Assembly (NCBI RefSeq): GCF_030412785.1
Contig: NZ_CP125295.1
Location: forward strand, 5,704,001-5,768,000
Length of the DNA stretch: 64,000 bases
Direction: 5' to 3'
Origin: Paraburkholderia sabiae
GTDB taxonomy: Bacteria; Pseudomonadota; Gammaproteobacteria; Burkholderiales; Burkholderiaceae
Positions 56,481 to 64,000 of this stretch are shown in pieces; within the stretch, counting starts at the first letter, position 1; every line of letters starts with the position of its first letter. The notes below the pieces were generated by a model that saw nothing but the letters and a program-made list of their open reading frames with translations, did not search any database and was not told the origin of the DNA. Made by a program: the position numbers and the translations under genes.

Positions 56481-58060
56481 GCGACGCTCGCCAGTTGAGT
56501 GGGGCCTTTCGTGTCCGTGCCGTGAATGCCGGTTGCAGCGTTCGCCGTGATGGCAGCCGTGAGGATGTGTTCCTGCGTGAGCCCATCGTTGACGAAATCG
56601 CCGCGCAATTCGCCTTCGCCGATCACGAGCACGCGATCGCTCACACCGAGCACTTCCGGCAACTCCGACGACACCATGATGATCGACACGCCGCGCTTCG
56701 CGAGCGCGAACATCAGCTTGTAGATTTCGTACTTCGCGCCGACATCGACGCCGCGCGTCGGCTCGTCGAGTATCAGCACGGACGGATCGGTGAGCAGCAT
56801 GCGCGTGAGCACCGCCTTCTGCTGGTTGCCGCCCGACAGACTCGCGATCGACAGCATCGGCGACGCTGCGCGCACCGACAGGCGCTTCATCTCCGAGTTG
56901 ATCGTGTCGAGTTCGGAAGCCGTGTCGATGCGCCCGCCTTTCGCGAAGCGTTGCAGCACCGCGAGCGTGATGTTGTGACCCACGCCGAGTTGCGGCACGA
57001 TGCCGTGACGCTTGCGATCTTCGGGCACCATCGCAATGCCCGCTGAAATTGCATCGGCGGGTGCGCGGATTTTCAGGCGCCTGCCGTCCATCCACACTTC
57101 GGCTTCGCTCATGCCCGGATACGCGCCGAAGATCGCCTGCATCAGTTCCGTACGGCCCGCGCCGACCAGACCCGCAACGCCGAGTATCTCGCCCTTGCGC
57201 AACACGAACGACACGTTGTCGACGCGCTTGCGGTTCGTGTTCGTCACGTCGTAGCACGTCACGTTGCGTGCTTCGAACACGACGTCGCCGATGTCATGCT
57301 GCTCACGCGGAAAGAGATTCGCGATCTCGCGGCCGACCATCATCGCGATGATGCGATCGGTGGTGAGCTGCTTCATCGGCTGCGTGCCGACATGCTTTCC
57401 GTCGCGTATCACGGTGATCGTGTCGCACACGGCTTCCACTTCATCGAGTTTGTGCGAGATGTACACGCACGCGACGCCGCGCTTCTTCAGATCGCGCACG
57501 ATATCGAGCAGGATTTTCGTTTCCGCTGCCGTCAGCGACGAGGAAGGCTCGTCGAGTATCAGCAGCCTGGCCTGCTTGTTCAGCGCCTTCGCAATTTCGA
57601 TCAGTTGCTGATGCCCGCCGCCATAGTTCATCACCGGCTGCGCGACGTTGATGCCCGTGATGTTCAATTCGCGCAGCAGTTCGTCGGCGCGCTGATACAT
57701 CGCCGCATAATTCATGCGGCCGCCGGGCAACGTGATTTCATTGCCGAGAAAAATGTTCTCAGCCACCGACAGCTGCGGCACCAGCATCAGTTCCTGGTGA
57801 ATGATGACGATACCCGCGCGTTCGGTATCGCGGATGTTCTGTGCGACGAGCGGCTTGCCGTCCCACATGATTTCGCCCGACCAGTCGCCGTGCGGATAGA
57901 CGCCGGAGACGATCTTCATCAGCGTCGATTTGCCTGCGCCGTTTTCGCCGCACAGTCCGACGCATTCGCCGGGCGCGACGACGAGATCGATACCGTCGAG
58001 CGCCTTCACCCCGGCAAACGATTTGGCGATGCCGCGCAACTCCAGAAGCGCTTGTGCCAT
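56477..58060 (-). CDS. xylG: Xylose ABC transporter ATP-binding protein (two ABC domains)
   Basis: This 527-residue protein has two ABC domains, as usual for sugar transporters of the CUT2 group. Domain 1 has Walker [14 protein letters not shown], signature [13 protein letters not shown] and Walker [12 protein letters not shown]. Domain 2 has [12 protein letters not shown] in place of a full Walker A, the signature [14 protein letters not shown] and [15 protein letters not shown]. It energises xylose uptake. AGGA precedes the ATG at 58060, and a 99-base gap with a strong hairpin separates it from xylF. Confidence 0.95.
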   Translation of the reverse strand: MAQALLELRGIAKSFAGVKALDGIDLVVAPGECVGLCGENGAGKSTLMKIVSGVYPHGDWSGEIMWDGKPLVAQNIRDTERAGIVIIHQELMLVPQLSVAENIFLGNEITLPGGRMNYAAMYQRADELLRELNITGINVAQPVMNYGGGHQQLIEIAKALNKQARLLILDEPSSSLTAAETKILLDIVRDLKKRGVACVYISHKLDEVEAVCDTITVIRDGKHVGTQPMKQLTTDRIIAMMVGREIANLFPREQHDIGDVVFEARNVTCYDVTNTNRKRVDNVSFVLRKGEILGVAGLVGAGRTELMQAIFGAYPGMSEAEVWMDGRRLKIRAPADAISAGIAMVPEDRKRHGIVPQLGVGHNITLAVLQRFAKGGRIDTASELDTINSEMKRLSVRAASPMLSIASLSGGNQQKAVLTRMLLTDPSVLILDEPTRGVDVGAKYEIYKLMFALAKRGVSIIMVSSELPEVLGVSDRVLVIGEGELRGDFVNDGLTQEHILTAAITANAATGIHGTDTKGPTQLASVA

Positions 58061-58099
58061 GCGTAGTGTCCTGCGAGGTGTCCTGGATGGATGAAAGAT

Positions 58100-58153
58100 G
58101 CGCGGGCGCTTGCCGTCCTGACGTCTGCCATCAAGACGACAAAGCGCCCGCGC
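58100..58153. repeat. Intercistronic hairpin between xylF and xylG
   Basis: GCGCGGGCGCTT at 58100-58111 is the exact reverse complement of AAGCGCCCGCGC at 58142-58153. A 12-base-pair G+C-rich stem would form in the xylFGH message without a following U-run. Such hairpins often protect the upstream binding-protein message from 3' decay and give more XylF than XylGH. Confidence 0.8.
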
Positions 58154-58159
58154 CCGCTA

Positions 58160-59188
58160 TCAGTTGCCAGCCAGTTGCGACTGCGTGTAGAAGCCGTCCT
58201 TGATCACGACATCGACATTGCTTTTCGTGAGCAGCGTCGGTTGCAGCAGCACGGTATCGACCTGCTTCTTGCCGTTGTCGTATTTCGCGTTGAACGCGGG
58301 CTTGTCGCCCTTCGCGAGATCGACGGCGAGCTTGGCCGCTTCGCCTGCGATCAGCTTCAGCGGCTTGTAGACGGTCATCGTCTGCGTGCCCGCGATCACG
58401 CGTTTGACGGCGGCAAGGTCCGCGTCCTGGCCGGACACGGGCACCTTGCCCGCCATCTTCTGTGCGGCTAGCGCCTGGATCGCGCCGCCTGCCGTGCCGT
58501 CGTTCGACGCGACGATCGCATCGATCTTGTTGTTGTTCGCCGTCAGCGCATCTTCCGTGATGCGCAGCGCCGTTGCCGCGCTCCACTCAGGCACCCACTG
58601 CTGGCCGACGATCTTCACGTCGCCGCGATCGATCGCGGGCTTGAGCACCTTCATCTGCCCTTCGCGCAGCATCTTTGCGTTGTTGTCCGTCGGTGCGCCG
58701 CCCAGCAGGAAGTAGTTGCCCTTCGGTTGCGCATTGAAGACGCCTTGTGCCTGCAGTTCGCCCACCTTCTCGTTGTCGAACGAGATATACGCGTCGACAT
58801 CGGCATCGAGAATCAGCCGGTCATACGACACGACCTTGATGCCCGCCTTGTGCGCTTCGGCGACGACGTTGCCGAGCGTCTTCGAATTGAACGGCACGAT
58901 CACGATCACATCGACCCCGCGCGAAATCAGATTCTCGATCTGCGAGATCTGACGGGCTTCGCTGGCATCGGCGGATTGCACGGACACTTTCGCACCGAGC
59001 TTCGTCGCTGCGGCAACGAAATAGTCGCGATCGCGCGACCAGCGCTCGACGCGCAGATCGTCGATGCAGAAGCCGATTTCCGGCTTGTCCTTGCTCGCAT
59101 GCGCGAGCGGCGCAACCATCGTCAGGCCGGCGGCCATCGCGGCGCAAACGAGGGAACTCAATACGGAACGACGCATTGCAGATTTCAT
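58160..59188 (-). CDS. xylF: D-xylose-binding periplasmic protein
   Basis: This 342-residue protein has a Sec signal peptide (basic MKSAMRRS, hydrophobic core, ending ...APLAHA-S at about residue 31). The mature part is a periplasmic-binding protein with IGFCIDDLRVERWSRDRDYF, IEDLI-type helices, VVSYDRLILDADVDAYISFDN and IVASNDGTAGG. These match the xylose-binding protein XylF closely. It delivers xylose to XylGH. GGAG precedes the ATG, and a candidate XylR site lies 160 bases upstream. Confidence 0.95.
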   Translation of the reverse strand: MKSAMRRSVLSSLVCAAMAAGLTMVAPLAHASKDKPEIGFCIDDLRVERWSRDRDYFVAAATKLGAKVSVQSADASEARQISQIENLISRGVDVIVIVPFNSKTLGNVVAEAHKAGIKVVSYDRLILDADVDAYISFDNEKVGELQAQGVFNAQPKGNYFLLGGAPTDNNAKMLREGQMKVLKPAIDRGDVKIVGQQWVPEWSAATALRITEDALTANNNKIDAIVASNDGTAGGAIQALAAQKMAGKVPVSGQDADLAAVKRVIAGTQTMTVYKPLKLIAGEAAKLAVDLAKGDKPAFNAKYDNGKKQVDTVLLQPTLLTKSNVDVVIKDGFYTQSQLAGN

Positions 59189-59347
59189 GTCTCACTCCAT
59201 TTAGGGTTGCGTGCAGTTTCGAATGCGAGAAGTCGAACCGCCGTCTTAACCTCAGGATGCGCCGCGAATACCTGTTCGCGAGCGTCGATTGTCGAAAGCT
59301 GCCCCATTTTTATTCGCACGACAGCGTGTGCCGTGCGCGCCGGCGGA

Positions 59348-59370
59348 GCAATTGCGAAATCTACCGGCGC
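59348..59370. promoter_or_regulatory. Candidate XylR operator upstream of xylF
   Basis: The 23 bases starting GCAATTGCGAAATC agree at 20 of 23 positions with the sequence at 60826-60848 upstream of xylA. The core ATTGCGAAAT resembles the XylR operator core known from enteric bacteria. Both copies are in the same orientation, and this one ends 160 bases before the xylF ATG. Confidence 0.7.
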
Positions 59371-59414
59371 TGCTAACGATTTTTCGTGCTGCTGTGGTGT
59401 GTTGCTTGAGTGCG

Positions 59415-60740
59415 CTATTTCGCGGATGAGTAGATCGCCTGGTTGACGATGTTCTCAAGACGCTCCTGCTGTCCGCTCACATGGCGCGGCGCGATGTTCC
59501 GTTGCACGGCATCGCTCGCCAGCGACTCGAGCGTATAGCCGCCCGCCAGCACCTTGCGTCCGAAGTCGCTGTCCCAGCCTGCGTAGCGCTGCTGCTTGAA
59601 TTCGGCCAGACGATCGTTTTCGATCAGATGCGCGGCGCGCTCCAGCGCAACGGCGAGTACATCGATCGCACCGATATGGCCATGCACGATGTCTTCGGCG
59701 TCGATGCTCTGACGCCGCACCTTCGCATCGAAGTTCATGCCGCCCGTCGTGAAGCCGCCATTGCGCAAGATCTCGTAGAACGCGAGCGTCAGCTCTTCCA
59801 CACTATTTGGGAACTGGTCCGTATCCCAGCCGTTTTGCGCATCGCCGCGATTCGCATCGACGCTGCCGAAGATGCCGAGTGCAAACGCATTCGCGATTTC
59901 ATGGTGGAACGAGTGACCGGCAAGCGTCGCGTGATTCGCTTCGATATTCACGCGAATATCGTCCTGCAAGTCGAATTGCGTCAGAAAGCCGTGAACCGTC
60001 GCGACGTCGTAATCGTATTGATGCTTCGTCGGCTCCTGCGGCTTCGGCTCGATCAGCAGTGCGCCCTTAAACCCTGTCTTGTGCTTGTGTTCGACGACCA
60101 TGCTCAGGAAGCGGCCAAGCTGCTCGCGTTCGCGCTTCAGGTCGGTGTTGAGCAGCGTGTCGTAGCCTTCACGTCCGCCCCATAGCACGTAGTTCGCGCC
60201 GCCAAGGCGATGCGTCGCTTCGAGTGCATTGAAAACCTGTGTGGCGGCATAAGCGAACACGTCGGGATTCGGATTGGTCGCCGCGCCCGCCGCGTAGCGC
60301 GAATGCGAGAACAGATTCGCCGTGCCCCACAGCAGCTTGATACCCGTCTGCTCCTGCTTGCGCGCGAGCACGTCCGTCATCGCCTTGAAGTTGTTCACGT
60401 AGCTCTTGATGCTGTCGCCTTCGGGCGCGACGTCGGTGTCGTGGAACGTGTAGAACGGCGTGCCGAGCTTCGAGAACAGTTCGAACGCGTGATCGGCCTT
60501 TGCATGCGCCATTTCAAGCGCATCGCCGGAACGATGCCACGGACGCTCGAACGTACCTCCGCCGAACATGTCCGCACCCGGCCATACGAACGTGTGCCAG
60601 TAGCACACAGCAACGCGCAGATGATCTTCCATGCGTTTGCCGAGCACCAGCTTGTCCTTGTCGTAATGGCGATAAGCGAACGGGTTGTCCGTCTGCGGGC
60701 CTTCATAGCGCACAGCGGGCAAATGTTCGAAGTAAGACAT
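59415..60740 (-). CDS. xylA: Xylose isomerase
   Basis: This 441-residue enzyme converts D-xylose to D-xylulose. It has the catalytic His-Asp in [13 protein letters not shown], the metal-site segments [16 protein letters not shown] and [18 protein letters not shown], and [17 protein letters not shown]. It is full length. AGGAG lies upstream of the ATG. It precedes xylF by 226 bases on the same strand, and the space contains a second candidate XylR site, so xylFGH probably has its own promoter. No xylulokinase gene is in the window. Confidence 0.97.
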   Translation of the reverse strand: MSYFEHLPAVRYEGPQTDNPFAYRHYDKDKLVLGKRMEDHLRVAVCYWHTFVWPGADMFGGGTFERPWHRSGDALEMAHAKADHAFELFSKLGTPFYTFHDTDVAPEGDSIKSYVNNFKAMTDVLARKQEQTGIKLLWGTANLFSHSRYAAGAATNPNPDVFAYAATQVFNALEATHRLGGANYVLWGGREGYDTLLNTDLKREREQLGRFLSMVVEHKHKTGFKGALLIEPKPQEPTKHQYDYDVATVHGFLTQFDLQDDIRVNIEANHATLAGHSFHHEIANAFALGIFGSVDANRGDAQNGWDTDQFPNSVEELTLAFYEILRNGGFTTGGMNFDAKVRRQSIDAEDIVHGHIGAIDVLAVALERAAHLIENDRLAEFKQQRYAGWDSDFGRKVLAGGYTLESLASDAVQRNIAPRHVSGQQERLENIVNQAIYSSAK

Positions 60741-60825
60741 GCGCGTCTCCTGGTAGTGTCGGCCGATGCACGCGCATCGATCCGTTCATGATGTGACGCC
60801 ATGCTGCCGCTTGCGGGTTTGCGCG

Positions 60826-60848
60826 GCAATTGCGAAATCCGCCAGCGC
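60826..60848. promoter_or_regulatory. Candidate XylR operator between xylA and xylR
   Basis: This is the second copy of the 23-base element described at 59348, starting GCAATTGCGAAATC. It lies 86 bases upstream of the xylA ATG and 158 bases upstream of the xylR ATG, in the 266-base divergent region. XylR is the likely binder by proximity. Confidence 0.7.
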
Positions 60849-61006
60849 GCCTGTTGATTCTTGTTACCCGGAAAAATCCATTGGCGGGCAAGGTCGAGTG
60901 ACGCCTAGAATAAGCAGAACACTTAAATGTGCGGCTGCATGGCGACGCAGCACCTGGGGACAATACGGAGACAACGCGGCGCCAGCGCGCTGCGCCGGGA
61001 GAGTCG

Positions 61007-62230
61007 ATGACACGGCAGCACACTGCTCAACGCACGCATCGGATCGCACTGCTCTTTAATGCGAACAAGGTGTACGACCGCGAGATCATCACGGGTATCG
61101 GCAATTACCTGCTGTCGACGCGCGTCGCGTGGGATCTGTTTCTCGAAGAAGATTTCCGCGCGCGACTCAACGGTATCGCGCGTTTCGAAGGCGATGGCTT
61201 TATCGCCGATTTCGACGATCCCGCCGTGTGCGAAGCGCTCGCCGATTCGCCTTTGCCTGTCGTCGCCGTGGGCGGCTCGTATGAAGACGCGTCCGCGTAT
61301 CCGCCGAATCTGCCGTACATCGCGACGGACAACATGCAGCTCGTGTCGCTCGCGTACAAGCACCTGATCGGCGCGGGGCTGCAACGCTTTGCGCTGTACA
61401 GCCTGCCCGAATCGCCGACCAACCGCTGGGCACAGGAACGCGAACTCGCATTTAATTCGCTGCTGAAGGCGGATGGACTCGAAGGCGACGTGCATCGCGG
61501 GCTTCCGACCAGCGCGCCTGTATGGCACCAGGCGAGCGTGCAACTGACCGAATGGCTGCAAAGCCTGCCGAAGCCCGTCGGCATCATCGCGGTGACGGAC
61601 GCGCGTGCGCGTCAGGTGCTGCAGGCGTGTCTGATCAGCGGTATTCCCGTGCCCGAGCAAGTCGCCATCATCGGCATCGACAACGATCCGTTGACGCGTT
61701 CGCTCACGCGCATTCCGCTTTCGTCGGTGATTCAGGGCACGGAGGAAATGGGCCGCACGGCGGCGCACCTGCTGCATCAGATGCTCGGCGGTGCGCGTTT
61801 TGCGGGCCGCCGCATTCTCGTGCCGCCCGTCGGCATCAACGTCTGCGAATCGACTAAACATGAGCCGCTCGCGAGTCCGTATGTGATGCGCGCGCGTCAC
61901 TACATTCGCCAGTACGCGTGTCAGGGCATCAAGACGGAACAGGTCGCCGATTACGTGGGCGTGTCGCGGTCGTCGCTCGAAGATTATTTCCGGCGCGAAC
62001 TCGGCTGCACCGTGCATCAGGAAATCCTCAAGCACAAACTCGATGTCGCGAAGCAGCTGCTCGCGCAGCAGGACATGTCGAGTGCCGAGGTCGCAATACG
62101 CTGCGGCTTCACTTCGCTGCAGTACATGTATGCCGTGTTCCGGCGCGAACTCGATTGCACGCCGCGCGAGTATCAGGAGCGCATGCAGGCAACACAGTTA
62201 AATCCGGCACCTGATGCGCCATCCGCCTAA
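61007..62230 (+). CDS. xylR: XylR xylose-responsive AraC-type activator
   Basis: This 407-residue protein has an N-terminal LacI/periplasmic-binding-like sensor domain with IALLFNANKVYDREIITGIG and AIIGIDNDPLTRSLTRIPLSSV. A C-terminal AraC-type double HTH has TEQVADYVGVSRSSLEDYFRRELG and SAEVAIRCGFTSLQYMYAVFRRE. This is the layout of XylR. It should activate xylA and xylFGH when xylose is bound. GGGAG precedes the ATG at 61007, so the longer frame from 60929 is not used. Confidence 0.93.
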   Translation: MTRQHTAQRTHRIALLFNANKVYDREIITGIGNYLLSTRVAWDLFLEEDFRARLNGIARFEGDGFIADFDDPAVCEALADSPLPVVAVGGSYEDASAYPPNLPYIATDNMQLVSLAYKHLIGAGLQRFALYSLPESPTNRWAQERELAFNSLLKADGLEGDVHRGLPTSAPVWHQASVQLTEWLQSLPKPVGIIAVTDARARQVLQACLISGIPVPEQVAIIGIDNDPLTRSLTRIPLSSVIQGTEEMGRTAAHLLHQMLGGARFAGRRILVPPVGINVCESTKHEPLASPYVMRARHYIRQYACQGIKTEQVADYVGVSRSSLEDYFRRELGCTVHQEILKHKLDVAKQLLAQQDMSSAEVAIRCGFTSLQYMYAVFRRELDCTPREYQERMQATQLNPAPDAPSA

Positions 62231-62261
62231 ATGCCTTAATCTGGTTCGATCCGCGACCGAC

Positions 62262-63353
62262 ATGAATTTCGCCGACATGCACAGCACCGACACTTCTTTC
62301 TCATCCAGCATCCAGGTCGAACGTTGGGGCACGTTGCCGGGGCTCGGCGACATTCGTCTGTTCACGCTGCGTAACGCGCACGGCATGCGCGCGAGCATCA
62401 GCGATCTCGGTGCGACGCTCGTCTCGTGGCATGCACCCGACCGCGCAGGACGCGTCGCCGATGTGCTGCTCGGCCACGACACGCCCGCCGACTACCTCGC
62501 GAGCCGCTGGTACTTCGGCTCGACGATCGGCCGCTGGGCGAACCGCATCGCGCAGGCGCGCTTCACGCTCGACGGCGTCACGTATCAACTCGATCGCAAT
62601 GACGGCGACAATCTGCTGCACGGCGGTTCGAGCGGTTTTCATAAAGCGTTGTGGCAGGCGCGCGAAGTCGACGGCGCGCTCGTGCTGTCGCATGAATCGC
62701 CCGAAGGCGACGCTGGCTTTCCCGGCGCGGTGACGGCCACGGTGCGCTATGCGCTCGACGACAACGGCGCGCTGACAATCGACTACGACGCCACGGCCGA
62801 CGCACCCACGCCAATCAGCCTGACGAATCACGCGTATTTCAACCTCTCCGGCGACGCACTCGCCGATGCGCCTGAAATTCGCGGTCATGTGATTTCGATC
62901 GATGCCGACGCGTTTTTCGCCGTCGACGAAACGATGATTCCCATCGAACGGAAAGATGTCGCGGGCAGCGTGTTCGACTTTCGCGCGGGCGCACCTATCG
63001 GCGCGCGTCTCGACTGGCCGGATGCGCAACTCGCGCGCGCGGGCGGCTTCGATCATTGCTACGTGCTGCGCAATGGCACCACGGCGATACGCAAGGCCGC
63101 CGCGCTCTACGATCCCGCGAGCGGACGCGAACTGACGGTATCGACGGACGCGAAAGGCATGCAGTTCTACACGGGCAACTTTCTCGCGGGCGTCAACGGA
63201 CGCAACGGCAAGACGTACGGCAAGCACGCGGCGCTGTGCCTCGAAACAGGCGCGTTTCCGGATCAGGTCAACATGCCCGACGCAGAAGACGTCGTGCTGC
63301 GGCCCGGCGAGCGCTATCGCCATACCACCGTCTACCGGCTCGGCGTGCGCTGA
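62262..63353 (+). CDS. galM: Aldose 1-epimerase (mutarotase)
   Basis: This 363-residue enzyme interconverts alpha and beta anomers of aldoses. It has the N-terminal LRNAHGMRASISDLGATLVSW-like strand, WYFGSTIGRWANRIAQARF, the catalytic His in SLTNHAYFNLSGD and FCLETGAFPDQ-type glutamate motif (LCLETGAFPDQVNMPD). It may speed use of the anomer preferred by XylA. An in-frame ATG at 62214 would overlap xylR, so 62262 is chosen; 62277 is also possible. Confidence 0.92.
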   Translation: MNFADMHSTDTSFSSSIQVERWGTLPGLGDIRLFTLRNAHGMRASISDLGATLVSWHAPDRAGRVADVLLGHDTPADYLASRWYFGSTIGRWANRIAQARFTLDGVTYQLDRNDGDNLLHGGSSGFHKALWQAREVDGALVLSHESPEGDAGFPGAVTATVRYALDDNGALTIDYDATADAPTPISLTNHAYFNLSGDALADAPEIRGHVISIDADAFFAVDETMIPIERKDVAGSVFDFRAGAPIGARLDWPDAQLARAGGFDHCYVLRNGTTAIRKAAALYDPASGRELTVSTDAKGMQFYTGNFLAGVNGRNGKTYGKHAALCLETGAFPDQVNMPDAEDVVLRPGERYRHTTVYRLGVR

Positions 63354-63643
63354 GCTTGCATAGCCCTTACGTAATCTGTCGAAACATTGCCGTTGTTGTA
63401 AATCGCGCCCGGCGATTGCGGCATTCACTACACCGTGAAATCATAGGCAGCCTTATCTGATCGCAAAGCCAGCCCACTGCGCGCCCCATTCACGGGCAAC
63501 GCGGCCAGCCAGCCAACGCCATCGCATCCCCCGGCCGATGGTCATTCCGTCTCGAAGCATCACACGCGTCGCAAGTCTCTGCGACTCGACGCGCGTGCAC
63601 GCCATTCGTCGACGGTTGAGGTCAGTGCAACCTGGAGCGACCT

Positions 63644-64000
63644 GTGAACACACCCGAAACCGTTGCCGTCGATCGCACCTCGCGCGTCGACGTCAAGAAC
63701 AAAAGCGCCGGCAATACCGGCAATAGCGCACCGCCCGCCGGCTCGCGCCGTATCACGTTCATCCGATGGCTGCGCAAGGTGCATAGCTGGATCGGCCTGT
63801 GGGGCGCCGCGCTCGGTCTGCTGATGGGCACGAGCGGCTTTCTGCTGAATCATCGCGGCGGGCCGCTGCGCGTTTCGACGGGTGAGCCGCAAGTCGAGTC
63901 GCTGCAGGTGAAGCTGCCGCAGCCCGCGCCCGAATCGCCGCGCGATCTCGCCAGATGGCTGAAGCAGGAACTCAAGGTGCAGGGGAAGCCGGGACGCATG
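63644..64000 (+). CDS. PepSY-associated membrane protein, N-terminal part (partial at right edge)
   Basis: The frame starts at GTG 63644 with GGAG six bases upstream and stays open to the window end (119 codons). A hydrophilic N-terminus of about 40 residues is followed by RKVHSWIGLWGAALGLLMGTSGFLLNHR, in which the His and the following helix match the start of PepSY-TM proteins often linked to iron uptake or reduction. The rest lies outside the window, so the assignment rests on the first helix only. Confidence 0.65.
   Translation, partial: MNTPETVAVDRTSRVDVKNKSAGNTGNSAPPAGSRRITFIRWLRKVHSWIGLWGAALGLLMGTSGFLLNHRGGPLRVSTGEPQVESLQVKLPQPAPESPRDLARWLKQELKVQGKPGRM

Overview
The window looks like chromosomal DNA of a betaproteobacterium of the order Burkholderiales, most likely Paraburkholderia or Burkholderia. 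The evidence is the high G+C of the housekeeping genes, the order yqgE-ruvX-pyrR-pyrB-pyrC'-plsC, groES-groEL behind a CIRCE operator, and a xylFGH-xylA-xylR-galM locus. The genus is an inference from gene content and was not tested by a search.

Region 1 (1-35,580) is a large surface-polysaccharide region made of blocks with alternating orientation. Bases 1-9,312 (+) carry the end of a ManC-type GDP-mannose enzyme, a GtrA flippase, a GT2-GtrA fusion, a two-domain GT2 enzyme, an epimerase, a YfhO-type membrane protein and a polyprenyl-phosphate-type GT2. Bases 9,313-10,487 hold no convincing gene. Bases 10,488-17,339 (-) are visibly richer in A+T and carry two GT-C-like membrane proteins, a GtrA, a methyltransferase, a GtrB-like GT2 and a sulfotransferase; they look like an acquired cassette. 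Bases 17,722-19,501 (+) carry a beta-propeller glycosidase-like protein and a PhyH-type dioxygenase. Bases 19,580-34,478 (-) form a long ABC-transporter-dependent O-antigen operon: rmlBACD, a rhamnosyltransferase, wzm, wzt with a C-terminal glycan-binding domain, a methyltransferase, a NeuD-like acetyltransferase, a GNAT protein, an FdtA-like ketoisomerase, an FdtB-like aminotransferase, two more glycosyltransferases and a second methyltransferase. The predicted products are dTDP-L-rhamnose and a dTDP-3-acetamido-3,6-dideoxyhexose. A divergently placed Rmd-like reductase ends the region.

Region 2 (35,900-49,900) is mostly core genome: apaH, plsC, the pyrimidine genes (including a pyrC' whose metal ligands are missing), pyrR, ruvX, yqgE, a FimL/ChpA-N-terminus-like protein, a 56-residue rubredoxin, thiD, cysC, groEL, groES and a GAF-domain protein.

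Region 3 (49,970-55,205) carries a zinc-ribbon membrane protein, a NarK-type nitrate transporter, a TnpB-only IS200/IS605-family element, and a PilJ/NarX-box soluble receptor. The receptor's leader contains two hairpins with the same AACGGC loop, the second of which competes with a strong terminator. This matches the architecture of an ANTAR (NasR/NasT-type) antitermination leader, and it is the most striking regulatory feature found. The TnpB element sits between the receptor and the transporter it probably once drove.

Region 4 (55,284-64,000) is a xylose locus: xylH, xylG, xylF and xylA on the minus strand, and xylR and galM on the plus strand. Two near-identical candidate XylR sites lie ahead of xylF and xylA. 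A PepSY-type membrane protein runs off the right end.
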